Shown here: positions 51,676 to 60,230 of the stretch, in pieces | Layout: every line of letters starts with the position of its first letter | Numbering within the stretch: position 1 is the stretch's first letter | Notes under the pieces: model-generated | What the model saw: the letters and a program-made list of their open reading frames with translations, nothing else | Told to the model about the DNA's origin: nothing | Database searches by the model: none | Assembly (NCBI RefSeq): GCF_020400585.1 | Contig: NZ_JAINVF010000008.1 | Coordinates: 124,001-188,000, forward strand | Source: Streptomyces sp. NK08204 | Lineage (GTDB): Bacteria > Actinomycetota > Actinomycetes > Streptomycetales > Streptomycetaceae | Length of the DNA: 64,000 nt | Direction of reading: 5' to 3' | Position numbers and translations under genes: made by a program

Positions 51676-52686
51676 TCAGGAATCCGGCGCGGCCTTGTAG
51701 AGCCGTACCGTGGTCGCGACTCTCCGTACGGTCGCGTCCGGTACCTCGTCGGGCACGTTCTTGGCCCCGACGAACGACCAGGAGACCAGATCCCCTGCGG
51801 TGTTCTTGAAGGCGAAGGTCCATGCCTTGCCGTCCGTGGCGCACTTCTTCGACTTCTTCACGCCCACGGACCAGGCAACGCCCAGCCTGCCCTCCAGGCC
51901 GGAGTTCGTGGTGAACGCCTCGACGGGGGCGGACTTCACCTTCGCCTTGTCCGGCTGCGTGTAGGCCCCGTACACCCAGGTCTCGGGGTCTGAACCGGCG
52001 ATCTCCTGAGTGGACCGGTAACCGTTGTTGCCCCTCGTACCCACCTCGGCCAGTGGTGTGTCCTCCGGCGTGCCGTCCCGGTTCCCGTCCGAGGAACACC
52101 ACTTCTTCTCCAGCATCGCGACATTGCGTATCGCGATGAGTGGTTTGTCGTCCGGGTCCCCGTCCTTGGAGACATAGGAGACCCAGCCGGACGACTGGAG
52201 CTCCCATTGGGGCGGGACATCGAACGCGATTCCCTGGGTCGGGTTCACCACGACCTTCCAGCCCTTGACCGTGGCGGTCCGGGTGTCGGATCCCCGGGGA
52301 TCGGCCGAACTCCGCGACGGTGATGCGACGTCGGTCGGCTTCGGGCCGGGCCCGTCGTGCCGGTGGCCGTCGAGCACGAGGAATCCGGTGACGCCCGCGG
52401 CGAGCACGACGGCCGCCGCGGCGACGACGGCGACGAGTCCGGTCCGGTTCCGGGCGCCGCCCTTCGACGGGGGCACGGGTGCGCCGGCTGCCGGCTGCGT
52501 GGACATCTGCCAGGACTGGGGCTGCCCGTAGGAGTCCGGCTGGAACGTGCTGCCGGGGCTGGGCTGCTGGTACGGGTTCGACTGGAACGTGCCGGGGTCG
52601 GGCTGCTGGTACGGGTTCGACCGGCCTCCGGCCGCGGGCTGCTGCGGATTCTGTCCGTCTCTTGACGACTGCTGTCCTGGCCACAT
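51676..52686 (-). CDS. Pro/Gln-rich membrane-anchored secreted protein, unknown function
   Basis: 336 aa from ATG 52686. The N-terminal 90 residues are Pro/Gln/Ser-rich with NPYQQPDPGTF-type repeats. One membrane span follows (GLVAVVAAAAVVLAAGVTGFLVL, about 95-117), then an extracellular domain with TVKGWKVVVNPTQGIAFDVPPQWEL, EKKWCSSDGNRDG and KKSKKCATDGKAWTFAF. The two Cys could form a disulfide outside the cell. This layout is common in streptomycetes, perhaps DUF8017-like, with no known function. It is convergent with the pseudogene to its left. Confidence 0.85.
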   Translation of the reverse strand: MWPGQQSSRDGQNPQQPAAGGRSNPYQQPDPGTFQSNPYQQPSPGSTFQPDSYGQPQSWQMSTQPAAGAPVPPSKGGARNRTGLVAVVAAAAVVLAAGVTGFLVLDGHRHDGPGPKPTDVASPSRSSADPRGSDTRTATVKGWKVVVNPTQGIAFDVPPQWELQSSGWVSYVSKDGDPDDKPLIAIRNVAMLEKKWCSSDGNRDGTPEDTPLAEVGTRGNNGYRSTQEIAGSDPETWVYGAYTQPDKAKVKSAPVEAFTTNSGLEGRLGVAWSVGVKKSKKCATDGKAWTFAFKNTAGDLVSWSFVGAKNVPDEVPDATVRRVATTVRLYKAAPDS

Positions 52687-53093
52687 GCGCCGTAACGATA
52701 CGACAGCCGCTTCCAGCCACAACGACCAAGGGTGTCCGGGGCGTTGCCGGGTTTGCCGGAGTGACGCATCCGCTGAGGGCCGGACCGCCGGCGGTGCCCA
52801 CTCACGGACGGCGTCAGGCGGCGGGACGAGCCGCCGCCGCGCTCACCCGGTGGCCGTGTCCGGGACGGTGACCGCAGCCCCATGCCGGTCGGCCCGGGGC
52901 GAGGAGGCCCATCCGCCTGCTCGGCGAGGAGGAGACCTGCGGCCAGGCGGCTCCTGGTGGCGGTGCAGCCGGCTGCGATGCGTTCGGCCGCCCACGCAAG
53001 TGGGCCCGCCTCGGGGCGCCGGACGCCGCGCCAGACCCAGTCGACCGCCCCCAGCGCGTCACCCGCTGCGCATCCTCAGCGGGCGCCCGGCAC
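52687..53093. other. 407-bp gap with one suggestive minus-strand frame
   Basis: No annotated gene. A minus-strand stretch about 53060-52880 reads AAGDALGAVDWVWRGVRRPE and WAAERIAAGCTATRSRLAAG, with protein-like composition but no start or end that makes a gene; it may be a relic. Nothing else is visible. Confidence 0.4.
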
Positions 53094-54998
53094 TCAGTCC
53101 TGCCGGCCGCAACGGTAGAGGGCGAAGCTGCCCCTGGTGCGCCAGCCGTAGGCCCCGGAGCGGATACGCGTGCAGTGCGACTTCACCCAAGCCGTGGCGG
53201 GGGTGGCGGGCCGCCGGGGGGTGAGAAGCGCGTAGCTCAGTTGGTGAGTGGCGACGAGGGTGCTCAGCTGCCGGGCTGTGGGGAAGGGGGTCTTGCCGGT
53301 GAATCCGCCCATCACCAGCGTCGGGTGGGAACGGGCACGCAGAAGGCGCTCCGCGGGATAGGCGGCCTGGGTGGCGAGCAGGTACTTCTCGCCGTGGCGG
53401 TGCGCGGTGAGGTAGTCGAGCAGTGCGGTGTCCCGGCTGCTGGGACGGTCGAGCTCCACCCGGCGCAGAGCGGATCGGTTGTGGACGGCGCGGTGATACG
53501 TCTTGCCGACCGGACCGGCCGTGGGTGAAGTGGAGGCGCCCGCGTAGAGCGGGTCGAGGCAGGAGACGGCCCAGCCGACAGGTACGAGCAAAGTGGCCGC
53601 GATTCCGGCGGCCAGAGCCCCCTGGACCATCCGGTAGGAGGCGCGCGGACCGAGGACCCACAGGCCCAGCGCGGCGCACATCCCAAGGATCACGGCGAGC
53701 AGCAGCAGCAAGGAGAGGAACCCGGTCGGCCAGTCGAGCACCAGCGCCCAGGCCACCGTCAGCACGATGGCCGACGGAAGCGCGATGCGCCGCCGACCGC
53801 CCGCCTCGTACTCGGACCGGAAGAGGGCGAGCCCGCCGCCCGCCAGCGCGGCGAGTGCCGGGGCGATGACGGCGGTGTAGTACGGGTGGTTGCCGTTGGA
53901 GACGCTGAACACCACGGCGTGTATGGCCAGCCAGCCGCCCCAGAGGAGAAATCCGGCCCGCAGCACGTCGGTGCGCGGCTCGCGGGCGCGCCAGACGAGG
54001 CCCAGCACGGCGGCGAGCACGGCGAGCGGCAGGAACCAGGCGACCTGCGGGCCGACGGTGTGATTGATCAGCATTCCCCAGCCGGTGTTTCCGGTGGTCC
54101 GGCTGGCGGCGGTGCCCGGAACGGCACCGAAGGCGTGGGGATCGCTGCTGAAGCGGCTCATGCCGTTGTATCCGAAGACCAGACTGAACGGATTGTTGTT
54201 GGAGGTGCCGTCGAGGTAGGGGCGGTCCGCGGCGGGGGTTGCCCAGGCCAGCAGCACCCACGAGCAGGAGACGAGGAGTGCGACCGCTCCGCCCAGCAGG
54301 AAGCGCAGAGCCCGCTTCAACGGGGTGCCGGGCGCGGTGATCTGGTGGACGACGGCGAAGACCGGCAGTACCAGCCACGCCTGCAGCATCTTCGCCTGGA
54401 AGGCGAGTCCGACCCAGATGCCGCAGGTGATCAGCGGCAGCAGCCGCTCGGTCCGCGCTGCCTTATGCAGAGCACCGGCGGCTGCCACCAGCAGCAGGGT
54501 GAGTGTGGTGTCCGGGATGGTGGCCCGGTTGAGTACCACGGTGACCGGGGTGAAGGTGAGCGTCAGTGCGGCGACCAGTGCGGCGAACGGGCCCGCCCAG
54601 CCCCGCACGATCCGATGCAGGAGCCAGACGGTGAGCACGCCCTCGGCGACCTGCGGCAGCGCGGCTGCCCACGTGTGCGGGCCGAAGAGCCAGACGCCGG
54701 CGGCCTCGGGCCAGAAGGCGCCGGGCAGCTTGTCGAGGGTGATCGAACCGCTGGGGTCGAGGCCGCCGAAGAAGAAGGCGCGCCAGCTGGTGGCCATGGA
54801 CCGTATCGCCGCACTGTAGTAAGGGTGGATCGCGGCGTGACCGATGCCCCAGGCGTACAGCAACGCGGCGACGGCCAGGACCGCGGCGAGCGCCGGGCGT
54901 TCCCAGCGGGCAGGGGCTTCCGGCCGGCCGCCGCGGCGGTGCGATGTCCGGCGGCGGCCGTGGGAACCGGCGGGCTGGGCGTGGGAGGTGGTGGCCAT
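53094..54998 (-). CDS. glycosyltransferase family 39 (ArnT/PMT-like) membrane protein
   Basis: 634 aa from ATG 54998, with GAGGA upstream. About 11 to 13 spans. The first periplasmic loop has HPYYSAAIRSMATSWRAFFFGGLDPSGSITLDKLPGAFW, matching the family donor/catalytic site (Asp in the first loop). The C-terminal soluble region (about 500-634) has a Rossmann-like or carbohydrate-binding sequence. Such enzymes move a sugar from a polyprenyl-phosphate to protein or lipid outside the cytoplasm. No partner polyprenyl-phosphate sugar synthase is adjacent. Confidence 0.93.
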   Translation of the reverse strand: MATTSHAQPAGSHGRRRTSHRRGGRPEAPARWERPALAAVLAVAALLYAWGIGHAAIHPYYSAAIRSMATSWRAFFFGGLDPSGSITLDKLPGAFWPEAAGVWLFGPHTWAAALPQVAEGVLTVWLLHRIVRGWAGPFAALVAALTLTFTPVTVVLNRATIPDTTLTLLLVAAAGALHKAARTERLLPLITCGIWVGLAFQAKMLQAWLVLPVFAVVHQITAPGTPLKRALRFLLGGAVALLVSCSWVLLAWATPAADRPYLDGTSNNNPFSLVFGYNGMSRFSSDPHAFGAVPGTAASRTTGNTGWGMLINHTVGPQVAWFLPLAVLAAVLGLVWRAREPRTDVLRAGFLLWGGWLAIHAVVFSVSNGNHPYYTAVIAPALAALAGGGLALFRSEYEAGGRRRIALPSAIVLTVAWALVLDWPTGFLSLLLLLAVILGMCAALGLWVLGPRASYRMVQGALAAGIAATLLVPVGWAVSCLDPLYAGASTSPTAGPVGKTYHRAVHNRSALRRVELDRPSSRDTALLDYLTAHRHGEKYLLATQAAYPAERLLRARSHPTLVMGGFTGKTPFPTARQLSTLVATHQLSYALLTPRRPATPATAWVKSHCTRIRSGAYGWRTRGSFALYRCGRQD

Positions 54999-55657
54999 GG
55001 GGAAGGGTCCTCGATCAGTGGTCAGGCGGGGCGGCGGCGGGGTACGGGCGGCGGGCGGCCCGGAAGCCGCGGTGCACGGTCGGTGGCGCCCAGCAGTACG
55101 CGGCCCGGCGGATGGTGCGTGCTCGGGGCGGCGGCCCAGCGGCCGGGGCCCAAGCGGCGGCGGCTGTGGTCGACGAGGCCCCGGTACGTGCGGCAGTGGT
55201 CGCCGGCCGCGGCCGGCGACACCGCGCCGCCGGCGTCGGTACGTCAAGGGTGTCCACGGCGTCGCGGATGCCCACGGTGCGTCCGGTGCCGTGCGCTGCC
55301 ACGGATGTCCGCGGCGGTCTGCCGCGCTCCCGGCGGCACGGCCTGCGGAATGCGCCCGGAACCGATGCCGCCCAGGCCTGCCCGGGTGGGAACCACCACC
55401 GGGGACGGCAGCGCGATGCGCGGGGCGACCGGCAAGCGCACCCCGTCGAGCAGCGGCACATCGGCGGGACGGAGGGTGCGGTGTCGGCGTGGCGTCCGAG
55501 AAGCGGTGGCCAGGGCAGCGGATCCTCTCTCAACCGGCGACAAGCGCTCGAACGTTCGACAAGTGCACACATTAGCCGCACGAGATCACACGACCATCAC
55601 ACTCGCGACCATCACACTTACGACCCTTCGCCGGGGCCTCCACGTCGTTCCCCCAGC
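54999..55657. other. 660-bp gap upstream of the glycosyltransferase
   Basis: No recognised gene. A minus-strand frame (55570-55244) contains RTLRPADVPLLDGVRLPVAP and GLGGIGSGRIPQAVPPG with natural-looking composition, but has no domain or ribosome site; it may be a relic. CGACCATCACACT is repeated at 55591 and 55606. I see nothing else. Confidence 0.4.
55591..55618. repeat. two copies of CGACCATCACACT
   Basis: Direct repeat of 13 bp (55591-55603 and 55606-55618), separated by 2 bp, in an AT-richer intergenic stretch. Confidence 0.8.
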
Positions 55658-55691
55658 GGAGACCGGGCCCCTCGTACGAGGCCCGGTCTCC
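55658..55691 (-). terminator. strong hairpin after the secreted esterase
   Basis: Perfect 12-bp inverted repeat GGAGACCGGGCC and GGCCCGGTCTCC with a 10-base loop that is itself nearly palindromic. It lies just 11 bp beyond the stop of the minus-strand esterase gene. Confidence 0.85.
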
Positions 55692-55701
55692 GGATGCACG
55701 G

Positions 55702-57030
55702 TCAGCGGACGAAGGAGATCTCCGGGTAACTGCTGGCGGGTCCGTCCAGCAGGGACCTGTGCTTGTGGCGCAGCTCCTGGTCGAAGAAGGCAGCGAGGTA
55801 GACACGCTGGATCTTGATCGCTCGGTCCGGGTCGATCGTGCCGTACATCTGGTCCAGCTGGTCCGGGGAGAGCCCCAGCAGCTCCGCTTCCTGCGGCACC
55901 AGCGTCTCGCTGTCGCTGAACGACAGGTGCTTGGAGCCGTGGAGCTGGATGTCGACCCGGTATCCCTTGAGATGGGACCACAGCGTGCGCCACGACGCGT
56001 CGTTGTTGCGGTTGTGCGTGCCGGAACTGAACAGCATGAAGGGCCGGTCCAGGTCCTTGCCGGGCGCCGAGCCGAAGAACTGGCCGTCCAGGTTGGCGCC
56101 CGCGTCGATGCGGTGGTCGAGCTGCATGGCGGTGTCGACCGCAGCGCCGCCCAGCGACCAGCCGAACATCCCGATGCGGGACGTGTCCACGGCGTGCGAC
56201 AGACCGGAGGGGAGCTTGGCGTGGTCGACGTCCGGGTTGCCCCCCTGGGCGATGACGCCGAGCTGGTTGATGACGAAGCGGATGTCGGCAGCGCGTACGT
56301 TGAGCGTGTCGGAGGAGTGCGCACCGGCCGGCATGGTGCTGAACTCGAGCCGTCCGTTCGGGAACTGGACCTCATTGGCGTCGTGGGTGTGATCGACGGT
56401 GACGACGATGTAGCCCCGGCTGGCGAGGTCCTGGACGAGCGCGGTGCCCATCGCACGGTCGGAGTGCAGCCCGGTCGAGTACAGCAGAACGGGCAGCTTG
56501 CCGAGCGTGGTGTCGACCGGGGCGAGCATGTGGCCGGCGGTCTGCGGCAGCGCCACCTGCTGCGGCGTCAGGCCGCGTGTGGCGAGGAAGTGACCACCGG
56601 AGACCGACGGCATCCACGGTGCCCGTGCGTGGCCGGACGTGGAGGAGGCCGGATACCAGATCGTCACCATCAACTCGCGGGCCCTGTTGCCCGGTACGTA
56701 GGGGTCGATGCGGGACCTGTCGACGAGGTGCTGGCTGAACCTGCCGACCGGGTGGCGTCCGCTCGGCGCGGGAAGCGTGAGCTGGAGAGTGGAACTTCCC
56801 TCCTGGTCGGGTGTGACGGCCGGGTGCACGGCTTCCTGCGGTGGCGTGGCGTCGTTCTCCGGTGCCCAGGGCGCGGCCTGGTCGGGCGCGGTGGCCGTGC
56901 TTTTCCGAGGCGTCTTTCCAGAGGCCATCGCCGGGGTGATTCCGGCACTTACTGCAACGGCCAGCACGCCTGCGGTACCGACCGCTCGGGCTATACGTCT
57001 GCTGCGGTGGCGGGGTCGGCGGTGTCGCAT
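55702..57030 (-). CDS. secreted alpha/beta hydrolase, PAF-acetylhydrolase-like
   Basis: 442 aa from ATG 57030, with AGGGGAG upstream. The signal peptide is RHRRPRHRSRRIARAVGTAG then VLAVAVSAGITPAMASG. The hydrolase part begins near 110. LPVLLYSTGLHSDRAMGTALVQDLASRGYIVVTVDHTHDA gives the oxyanion strand, and IGMFGWSLGGAAVDTAMQLD holds the nucleophilic Ser. A region with SKHLSFSDSETL provides the His. It resembles bacterial platelet-activating-factor acetylhydrolase-type esterases. It is monocistronic, with its own terminator. Confidence 0.9.
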   Translation of the reverse strand: MRHRRPRHRSRRIARAVGTAGVLAVAVSAGITPAMASGKTPRKSTATAPDQAAPWAPENDATPPQEAVHPAVTPDQEGSSTLQLTLPAPSGRHPVGRFSQHLVDRSRIDPYVPGNRARELMVTIWYPASSTSGHARAPWMPSVSGGHFLATRGLTPQQVALPQTAGHMLAPVDTTLGKLPVLLYSTGLHSDRAMGTALVQDLASRGYIVVTVDHTHDANEVQFPNGRLEFSTMPAGAHSSDTLNVRAADIRFVINQLGVIAQGGNPDVDHAKLPSGLSHAVDTSRIGMFGWSLGGAAVDTAMQLDHRIDAGANLDGQFFGSAPGKDLDRPFMLFSSGTHNRNNDASWRTLWSHLKGYRVDIQLHGSKHLSFSDSETLVPQEAELLGLSPDQLDQMYGTIDPDRAIKIQRVYLAAFFDQELRHKHRSLLDGPASSYPEISFVR

Positions 57031-57631
57031 GGAACTCCCCTGGTTGGTCATAGGCCACGGGCCCGACGAATGTCTGCGGCACACCGTACCGCTGCCCGGG
57101 GCCACCGGGTCCGGGACCATGTGTCTACCGCGCCCACCCGCGACAAGCAAGGTCGGATCACGGCCAGTGCCTCATCCGGCAGCCGCACCGCAGCCGCCGC
57201 GGTCACTCCGCAGCCACCCCTGGGAAGCGGGCCTTTGCCGGTGGTCCTCCCACCGCCCTCGGCCGGGTGACGGCTCGTGAGGAGCGGTCCGGTCGACTGC
57301 CGGCGGGCGCTTTTGCGGCGGAGGAGTCACTCGATGCCGACGCACGGGGAACCATGCCCGCGCCCGGCGTCGTCGTCCGCACGGAACGTCTCCTCGACGA
57401 GCCGGTGGTGAGGAGGACCGGACGCGGAGCCAGGCTTTTCCATCTGGAGGGCCAGCACCTGCGGGCCCGGCTGGGAGATCCGGCTGCTCCAGGTGACCGT
57501 CTCGGGCGCGGCAGCCGAACAGGGGCCGCTGTGAGCGGGCCGACCTGGTCGCCCCGCTCACAGCGGCCGGTGCGGTGACCGGCCGGCCATGACGTGTGCC
57601 TGCGGGGAAAGCCCCGTCGGCGCCGAACGGT
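57031..57631. other. 601-bp gap between esterase and aldo/keto reductase genes
   Basis: Holds the esterase upstream region at its left end and the reductase terminator (57524-57568). A plus-strand frame 57267-57578 has an odd composition and runs through that terminator hairpin, so I do not call it. Nothing else is visible. Confidence 0.45.
57524..57568 (-). terminator. 16-bp hairpin ending the aldo/keto reductase unit
   Basis: Perfect inverted repeat GGCCGCTGTGAGCGGG and CCCGCTCACAGCGGCC with a 13-base loop, about 64 bp beyond the reductase stop on the minus strand. It marks the end of the 64000-to-57632 gene run. Confidence 0.85.
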
Positions 57632-58576
57632 TCAGGGCAGCGGGCGGCCACGCGCGGCGACCCACAACTCGTACCACTCCTCGTGGGTGAGGTCCGGCTC
57701 GCGCAGGACCGCGTCCCGGCAGGCGCTGATGCGCTCGGGGCGGGAGGTGCCGATGACGGGGGTGATTCCGGCCGGATGGCGTTGCAGCCACCACAGGAGG
57801 ATGGTCTGCGGTGTGGTGTCCTTGCGCCGGGCGAGGTCGGCGACGAGCCGGTTCACCGGGGTGTCCGTACCGGTGGTGAAGCGCCCCTGGGCGAGCGGGC
57901 CCCAGGCCTGCAGCCGGATGCCGCCGGACGCGCAGGACTCCAGCGTGCCGGGAGCGAAGCCGTTCTGCGTGGCGGCCGGCGTGTTGAACAGGACACCCGC
58001 CTCCACCCAGTCGCGCTGGGCCAGACTCATCTCCAGCTGGTTGACGACGAGCGGGACGTCCAGGTGCGCTTGGAGGGAGGCGATCTGCGGGCCGGTCATG
58101 TTGGACACGCCGAACTGCCGGACCAGGCCCTGGGCCCGCAGCGAGGTCAGCGCCTCGGCGATCTCGACGGGGTCGGCGAGCGGGTCGGGCCGGTGCAGGA
58201 GGAGGACGTCCAGCACGTCCGTGCGCAGCCGGCCCAGGCTTTCCTCGACCCGCCGCAGGATGCTCGCCGCCCGCAGGTCGTAGTGTCCGGGCTGGTCGCC
58301 GTCGGGCATCCGGATGCCGCACTTGGTCTGCAGGACGATGCGTCCCCGCAGCCCGGGCGTCCGGGCGAGCACCTCGCCGAAGACGGCCTCCGACTTGCCG
58401 TACCGGTAGATGTCGGCGTGGTCGAACGCCGTGATCCCGGCGGCCAGGGCCGCTTCGACCGTGCTCTCGGCGTGCTGGACGTCCTCGGCCGTGTACGGCC
58501 GGCTGTCCCAGCCTCCGCCGAGTCCCATGCAGCCGTGGATCAGCTTGTGTGCGCGTATGTCGCTCTGTTCCGCCAT
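57632..58576 (-). CDS. aldo/keto reductase-family oxidoreductase
   Basis: 314 aa from ATG 58576, with GGAGACC upstream. It is an NADPH-dependent TIM barrel reductase. The tetrad appears as FDHADIYRYGKSEAVFGEVL (Asp, Tyr), LQTKCGIRM (Lys) and VLLLHRPDPLADP (His). ITPVIGTSRPERI near the C-terminus is the cofactor phosphate loop. It ends the minus-strand unit with GMC, radical SAM, RmlD-like and ROK genes and probably interconverts a sugar-type aldehyde or ketone. Confidence 0.94.
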   Translation of the reverse strand: MAEQSDIRAHKLIHGCMGLGGGWDSRPYTAEDVQHAESTVEAALAAGITAFDHADIYRYGKSEAVFGEVLARTPGLRGRIVLQTKCGIRMPDGDQPGHYDLRAASILRRVEESLGRLRTDVLDVLLLHRPDPLADPVEIAEALTSLRAQGLVRQFGVSNMTGPQIASLQAHLDVPLVVNQLEMSLAQRDWVEAGVLFNTPAATQNGFAPGTLESCASGGIRLQAWGPLAQGRFTTGTDTPVNRLVADLARRKDTTPQTILLWWLQRHPAGITPVIGTSRPERISACRDAVLREPDLTHEEWYELWVAARGRPLP

Positions 58577-58614
58577 GGCGGTCTCCGTGATGAGTGCGGG
58601 TGGTGAAGGGACGG

Positions 58615-60108
58615 TCAGGCGCGCAGGGTGTCGGCGAGCATCTCGGCGACGGCCAGGACCGGCAGCTGGGTGTTGGCGGCGGGTACCGTCGGCAGGACGG
58701 AGGCGTCGGCGATCCGCAGTCCGGCCACACCGTGGACCGCGCCTTCCCCGTCGACCACCGACTGCCGGTCGTCCGCCGGGCCCATGGCACAGGTCCCGAC
58801 GGGATGCCAGTACGTGCCCACCCGGTCGCGGAGATCGGCGTCGGCCAGCGCGTGAACCGGTGCCGCGTCCGCGGGCGCTGCCAGCGGCTTCATGACCGTC
58901 GCCAGCTGCTGCGCCTTCTCCAGCCCCGACCGCAGGACGGCGAGGTCGCGGCCGTCGGGGTCAGTGAGGAACGCCGGGTCGATCTGCGGGGGTTCGAGGG
59001 GATCGGCCGAGCGGAGCCGGACGTGCCCGCGGGAGACCGGCTTCATCAGGAAGGCGGAGACACCGGCCTCGTACGTCCCCGGCGCGAGCTTGCCGAACAG
59101 GGGCGGACCCGCCGTGGGCAGCAGGTGCAGGTCCCACGCCCCGTCCGGACAGTGCTCGCTGGCCGCCCGGACCAGCATCCGGCTGACGTACAGCTCCCCG
59201 GCCCTCTCCTTGGCGGCCAGCGCCGCGTTCAGTCCGTCCGTGGGCGACAGGGGTATGAACACACCGGGCTGGTCCGACAGGTTGGCGCCGACACCGGGCA
59301 GATCCGCCTCGCACCGGATGCCGGTCTCCTTCAGGTGCGCGGCGGGTCCGATGCCGCTGCGCAGGAGCACGGCGGGGGAGCCGAAGGTGCCGGACGCCAG
59401 CACGTACGTGTCGGCCGCCAGTGTCACCTGCTGCCCGTCGACGACGACGTGCACGCCGTGCACCCGGCCCGCGCGGACGACGAGCCGGTCCACCACGGCA
59501 CCGGCGAGGACCGTCAGGTTCGGCCGCGACCGGGTCGCCGGATCCAGGTAGGCGAAGGCGGCGTTCCAGCGCAGGCCGTCGGCGGTGTTGAGCAGCGGCC
59601 GACCGTAGCCGGGCCGGCCGGGCGCGCCCATGTCCACCTCGGCGTAGCCGAGTTCGCCTGCTGCCGCCAGGGCGGCCAGGGCCCAGGCGGACAGTTCGCG
59701 GTCGGGGACGGTGCGCAGGCCCATCCGGTCCACGGCCCGCAGACGGTACGGCTCCAGCGCCGCGGCCGACCACCGCCGGCCGCCCGCGTGCGTCCACTCG
59801 TCATGGTCGGCGTGCGAACCCCACGTGTTCCACGCGCCGTTGATGCATGAGGAACCGCCGAGGACCCGGGCCCGGATGCGGTAGAACGCGGTGTGCCGCT
59901 CCCACACGTCGTCACGCGGCAGGGCACGGGCGTTCAGCAGCTTCTGCGGCCACTCCTGCGGCCGTGGCCCGTAGTCGGGGCCCGCCTCCACCAGGCACAC
60001 CGACCGGCCCGGGTCCTCGCTGAGGCGGGCCGCCAGCACGCATCCGGCCACCCCGCCGCCGAGAACGACGACGTCATAGCCGGAGGGGGTGGATGAGTGG
60101 TTCGTCAT
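58615..60108 (-). CDS. GMC-family FAD-dependent oxidoreductase
   Basis: 497 aa from ATG 60108, with GGAG 6 bases upstream. The FAD motif is VVVLGGGVAGCVLAARLSEDPG; the GMC signature is RVLGGSSCINGAWNTWGSHADHD; the C-terminal active site is WHPVGTCAMGPADD (catalytic His) and GLRIADASVLPTVPAANTQLPVL (second His position reads Asn). These enzymes oxidise primary or secondary alcohols of sugars or related compounds. The start of the gene lies upstream of the aldo/keto reductase by 38 bp, so they are co-transcribed. Confidence 0.94.
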   Translation of the reverse strand: MTNHSSTPSGYDVVVLGGGVAGCVLAARLSEDPGRSVCLVEAGPDYGPRPQEWPQKLLNARALPRDDVWERHTAFYRIRARVLGGSSCINGAWNTWGSHADHDEWTHAGGRRWSAAALEPYRLRAVDRMGLRTVPDRELSAWALAALAAAGELGYAEVDMGAPGRPGYGRPLLNTADGLRWNAAFAYLDPATRSRPNLTVLAGAVVDRLVVRAGRVHGVHVVVDGQQVTLAADTYVLASGTFGSPAVLLRSGIGPAAHLKETGIRCEADLPGVGANLSDQPGVFIPLSPTDGLNAALAAKERAGELYVSRMLVRAASEHCPDGAWDLHLLPTAGPPLFGKLAPGTYEAGVSAFLMKPVSRGHVRLRSADPLEPPQIDPAFLTDPDGRDLAVLRSGLEKAQQLATVMKPLAAPADAAPVHALADADLRDRVGTYWHPVGTCAMGPADDRQSVVDGEGAVHGVAGLRIADASVLPTVPAANTQLPVLAVAEMLADTLRA

Positions 60109-60138
60109 GGTTGCTCCGTCGAGGTGTCGGCGCCGGGG

Positions 60139-60183
60139 GAACGGCGGTCGGAGGAACGGTGGTCGGAGGAACGGTGGTCGGGG
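60139..60183. repeat. three tandem 15-bp units
   Basis: GAACGGTGGTCGGAG-type unit at 60139, 60154 and 60169 (single changes between copies), in the 122-bp spacer between the radical SAM and GMC genes. It may be slippage. On the transcribed minus strand it falls between the radical SAM stop and the GMC start. Confidence 0.85.
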
Positions 60184-60230
60184 GACCGGTCGAGCCGGGG
60201 AGGGCGGAGGCGGAGGAGGGCCCGCAGGCA

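Noticed and set aside
57267-57578. A 103-aa plus-strand frame between the esterase and reductase
   Set aside because: It runs through the perfect 16-bp terminator hairpin at 57524-57568 and has no ribosome site or recognisable domain.
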